Position numbers and translations under genes: made by a program
The notes under the pieces: generated by a model
What the model was told of the DNA's origin: nothing
The model's input: only the letters and a program-made list of their open reading frames with translations
Database searches by the model: none
In this document: positions 61,765-64,000 of the stretch, piece after piece
How positions within the stretch are numbered: the first letter of the stretch is position 1
Layout of the letters: each line of letters begins with the position of its first letter
DNA from: Paralvinella palmiformis
Taxonomy: Eukaryota; Annelida; Polychaeta; Terebellida; Alvinellidae
DNA length: 64,000 bases
NCBI GenBank assembly: GCA_025642065.1
Contig: JAODUP010000360.1
Coordinates: 1-64,000 of the forward strand
Direction: 5' to 3'

Positions 61765-62679
61765 TTATAGAGTTTTGTTGAATATCTCTTAACTCTGCGT
61801 AACAAAGGTTTTTGTAAACCAAGGCTAGGGATATAACCTAACCATTACAAACTGTATACCGTATATGTAAACAAAAGTATCTATACAAGAGAAATATCTG
61901 AAGCATAACATCTGAAGCAAACACACTTGAATACACGAATTAATTAAAGAAGAACGTTAAAAGAGATAGTTTTCAAGGATGTTACATTACTTATGAGATT
62001 AGTTATTGGAATTTATAAACACTTATAATCTTTGTTAACAAGTAAACACCATAAGATGTTTTATAACATAGAAATAATAAATATTAGCTGTTAAACCAAT
62101 ATACGCTTTTTTATATCCAAAGACCCTTTTAGACATTATGCCGTTGAAGATCCCATTACCAAAACCTTATTTAATTACTTTATTTAAATATTTGTTGCTA
62201 CTTCAAAGGTATTATGTTGAGAAGTACAACATATCTAGTAGAAAGATTGCATCAACTAAATGAAATCAATAGTCTGTTGTTACGGTAAATATGTGTAATA
62301 TTAATCTCGTTATTTTAAGTTTTAAGTCTTTCTTCTGTAATATCATTTATTAATCGGCAAAGTTTTTTAAAATAACTCAGATGTACTATTATTCTGGTTT
62401 AGTGTCTATAAAGTTCACAGAACGGGGTGTATATAATATGTAAAAAACGGTTATGTGAAGTGCCATTGTATAAATGGCAAACAGGCTGAGAACAACAGAG
62501 AGTCCCTATAGGCGCAACACATCTGAAAACACCAAGGAAAATTAATTTATTACAAAGAATAAAGGTATTGATGTTAAATATTTCAGTGTTTTGTGTGGTC
62601 TTAATCTCGCTTTTTTTGTAATTTTTATGACATCCAAAAATGAAAGATCATATTTGCATAAAATGTTATATTATTTGGT
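61765..62679. other. Noncoding stretch
   Basis: Nothing recognised. Confidence 0.6.
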
Positions 62680-63144
62680 TGGTTTGGGTGGGTGGGTGGG
62701 TGGGTTGGTTTGGGTGGGTGGGTGAGTGAGTGAGTGAGTGAGTGAGTGAGTGAGTGAGTGAGTGAGTGAGTGAGTGAGTGAGTGAGTGAGTGGGAGTGAG
62801 TGAGTGAGTGAGTGAGTGGTGGTGAGTGAGTGAGTGAGTGGTGGTGGGTGGTGAGTGGTGAGTGGTGGTGAGTGAGTGAGTGAGGGTGAGTGAGAGGAGT
62901 GAGTGAGTGAGTGAGTGAGTGAGTGAGTGAGTGAGTGAGTGAGTGAGTGAGTGAGTGAGTGAGTGAGTGAGTGAGTGAGTGAGTGAGTGAGTGAGTGAGT
63001 GAGTGAGTGAGTGAGTGAGTGAGTGAGTGAGTGAGTGAGTGAGTGAGTGAGTGAGTGAGTGAGTGAGTGAGTGAGTGAGTGAGTGAGTGAGTGAGTGAGT
63101 GAGTGAGTGAGTGAGTGAGTGAGTGAGTGAGTGAGTGAGTGAGT
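62680..63144. repeat. (GTGA)n tetranucleotide array
   Basis: About 450 bp of GAGT units. The right half is pure; the left third has GTGGTG and GGGTGG variants. Same motif as 14622-14955 on the opposite strand, with the same polarity of variant units (at the end away from the pure block). Confidence 0.97.
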
Positions 63145-63149
63145 GGAAA

Positions 63150-63234
63150 ATATATAGATGAAGATTTAGCAATGTTACAGTTAGCGATGTAGATATTTTT
63201 GTATAAAATAAATATGATAGAAGAATAACTCCCA
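63150..63234 (-). repeat. Dispersed repeat E, copy 2, adjoining (GTGA)n
   Basis: Homologous to 61678-61764 over about 85 bp in the same orientation. On the minus strand it ends TCTTCATCTATATATTTTCC and then passes directly into (CACT)n. The last bases recall TTATCCTATATATCACTCAC at the left edge of the 14.6 kb array. Confidence 0.75.
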
Positions 63235-64000
63235 GAGACTTCCCATTTCAAGCTTGTCCATCTTAGAAATAAAATACAAGCATAGATTAAAACCCAAGGA
63301 CTGATGCAATATTAGATTCCTAATAAAGGTTTTGAAGTTCTTCTTAAATCTACTTCCGTTTTTCACCGGGTTGATGTTTGCGAATGATACATGATTTATA
63401 TATTATCCAAGTAATCTAAAAAGTCTATGTTAAAGTTTTTATGAAGTAAGGTTACAGATAAATTTGCAGAATTATAATATTTTAAATTTCGGATAACGAA
63501 CATAACGTCATTGTAAGAGCCTTAAAATATTATTAATTCATTAATGACGACTTGTCCTTAGCACAAGATTTCCTGGCAAATTATGTGTTTTCTGTTCGAA
63601 GTCTCAGAAATCACAATAATCAAGTGGTACAGTGACAATAGCATAATTTGTCTTAGCTTCTTATGGCTCCTTTCTCAATAAAAGGTAAGATTATACCCAA
63701 CTGAATATTATAATTAACAGGTAAAGATAATATGAAGCAATTTAATAGTAACTGATGGGAAGCACATAGATGACATACAGTAAGGATTCGAATATCAATC
63801 TTCAGGTTATTCCTGAACGGAGTTCCACAAGTACAGACATTATTTAAATGTTTGTCAAGTTAATAAATCGTTAATAAATTGTTATTATTATTATTATTAT
63901 TATTAACTATCTGACAGACAATGTCATACATAAACGAGTGTTAAATAAAAGTAATAAAACCAGACAACAAAAATAAAAGTATATTTACTTTAATATTACT
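63235..64000. other. Noncoding end of window
   Basis: Only an (ATT)n run at about 63882-63904. A 61-codon minus frame (63181-63366) is unsupported. Confidence 0.6.

Noticed and set aside
62625..63251. 208-codon LTHS repeat ORF (also at 14560-14991)
   Set aside because: (CACT)n tetranucleotide array.

Overview
The window is animal nuclear DNA, most probably from a lophotrochozoan and more likely a mollusc than not. The grounds are: an intronless class A GPCR of the kind that forms large orphan families in molluscs; several tRNA-derived SINE families; CR1/L2-like and Jockey/CR1-like LINE remnants; consensus eukaryotic splice signals; and no operons, Shine-Dalgarno sites or bacterial genes. The species cannot be fixed from sequence alone. 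Most of the window is AT-rich intergenic or intronic DNA, extremely rich in microsatellites and minisatellites. The many long open frames of CVCVCV, THTHTH, IYIYIY, LTHS or TTTT type are translated simple repeats, not genes.

Layout. 0-4 kb: a nearly 1 kb homogeneous octamer array, then a tandem segmental duplication of about 740 bp (two copies, period 1309). 4-18 kb: noncoding DNA with a LINE scrap (5.15-5.57 kb), 16-bp and 40-bp minisatellites (7.0 and 10.7-11.2 kb), a tRNA-like SINE, a (CACT)n array and compound microsatellites. 18.8-23 kb: locally GC-richer DNA with a foldback, a SINE, a candidate first coding exon ending in a consensus splice donor (19836-19919), a 24-bp perfect palindrome and a possible signal-peptide start (22699). 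23-35 kb: SINE copies, a 158-bp foldback element and duplicated repeat tails joined to microsatellites. 35.2-38.1 kb: a TIR-bounded DNA-transposon relic followed by two LINE fragments head-to-head. 39.7-40.9 kb: a trinucleotide array containing a SINE. 42.43-43.74 kb: the only full-length gene seen, a 434-residue rhodopsin-like receptor. 45-49 kb: three SINE copies. 50.5-54 kb: a (CAACACC)-type minisatellite field split by a degenerate LINE. 55-64 kb: SINE fragments, (TA)n arrays, a perfect 27-bp minisatellite and two copies of a dispersed repeat abutting tetranucleotide arrays.

The strongest pattern across the window is that several distinct dispersed repeats end exactly in a simple repeat, with a motif that goes with the family: (ATC)n, (ATT)n, (CA)n, (CACT)n, (CT)n or (GT)n. 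This suggests that many microsatellites here were seeded by retroposon 3' tails. I found no multi-gene biochemical system. The receptor, the candidate first exon, the SINE/LINE tail sharing and the foldback elements deserve follow-up.
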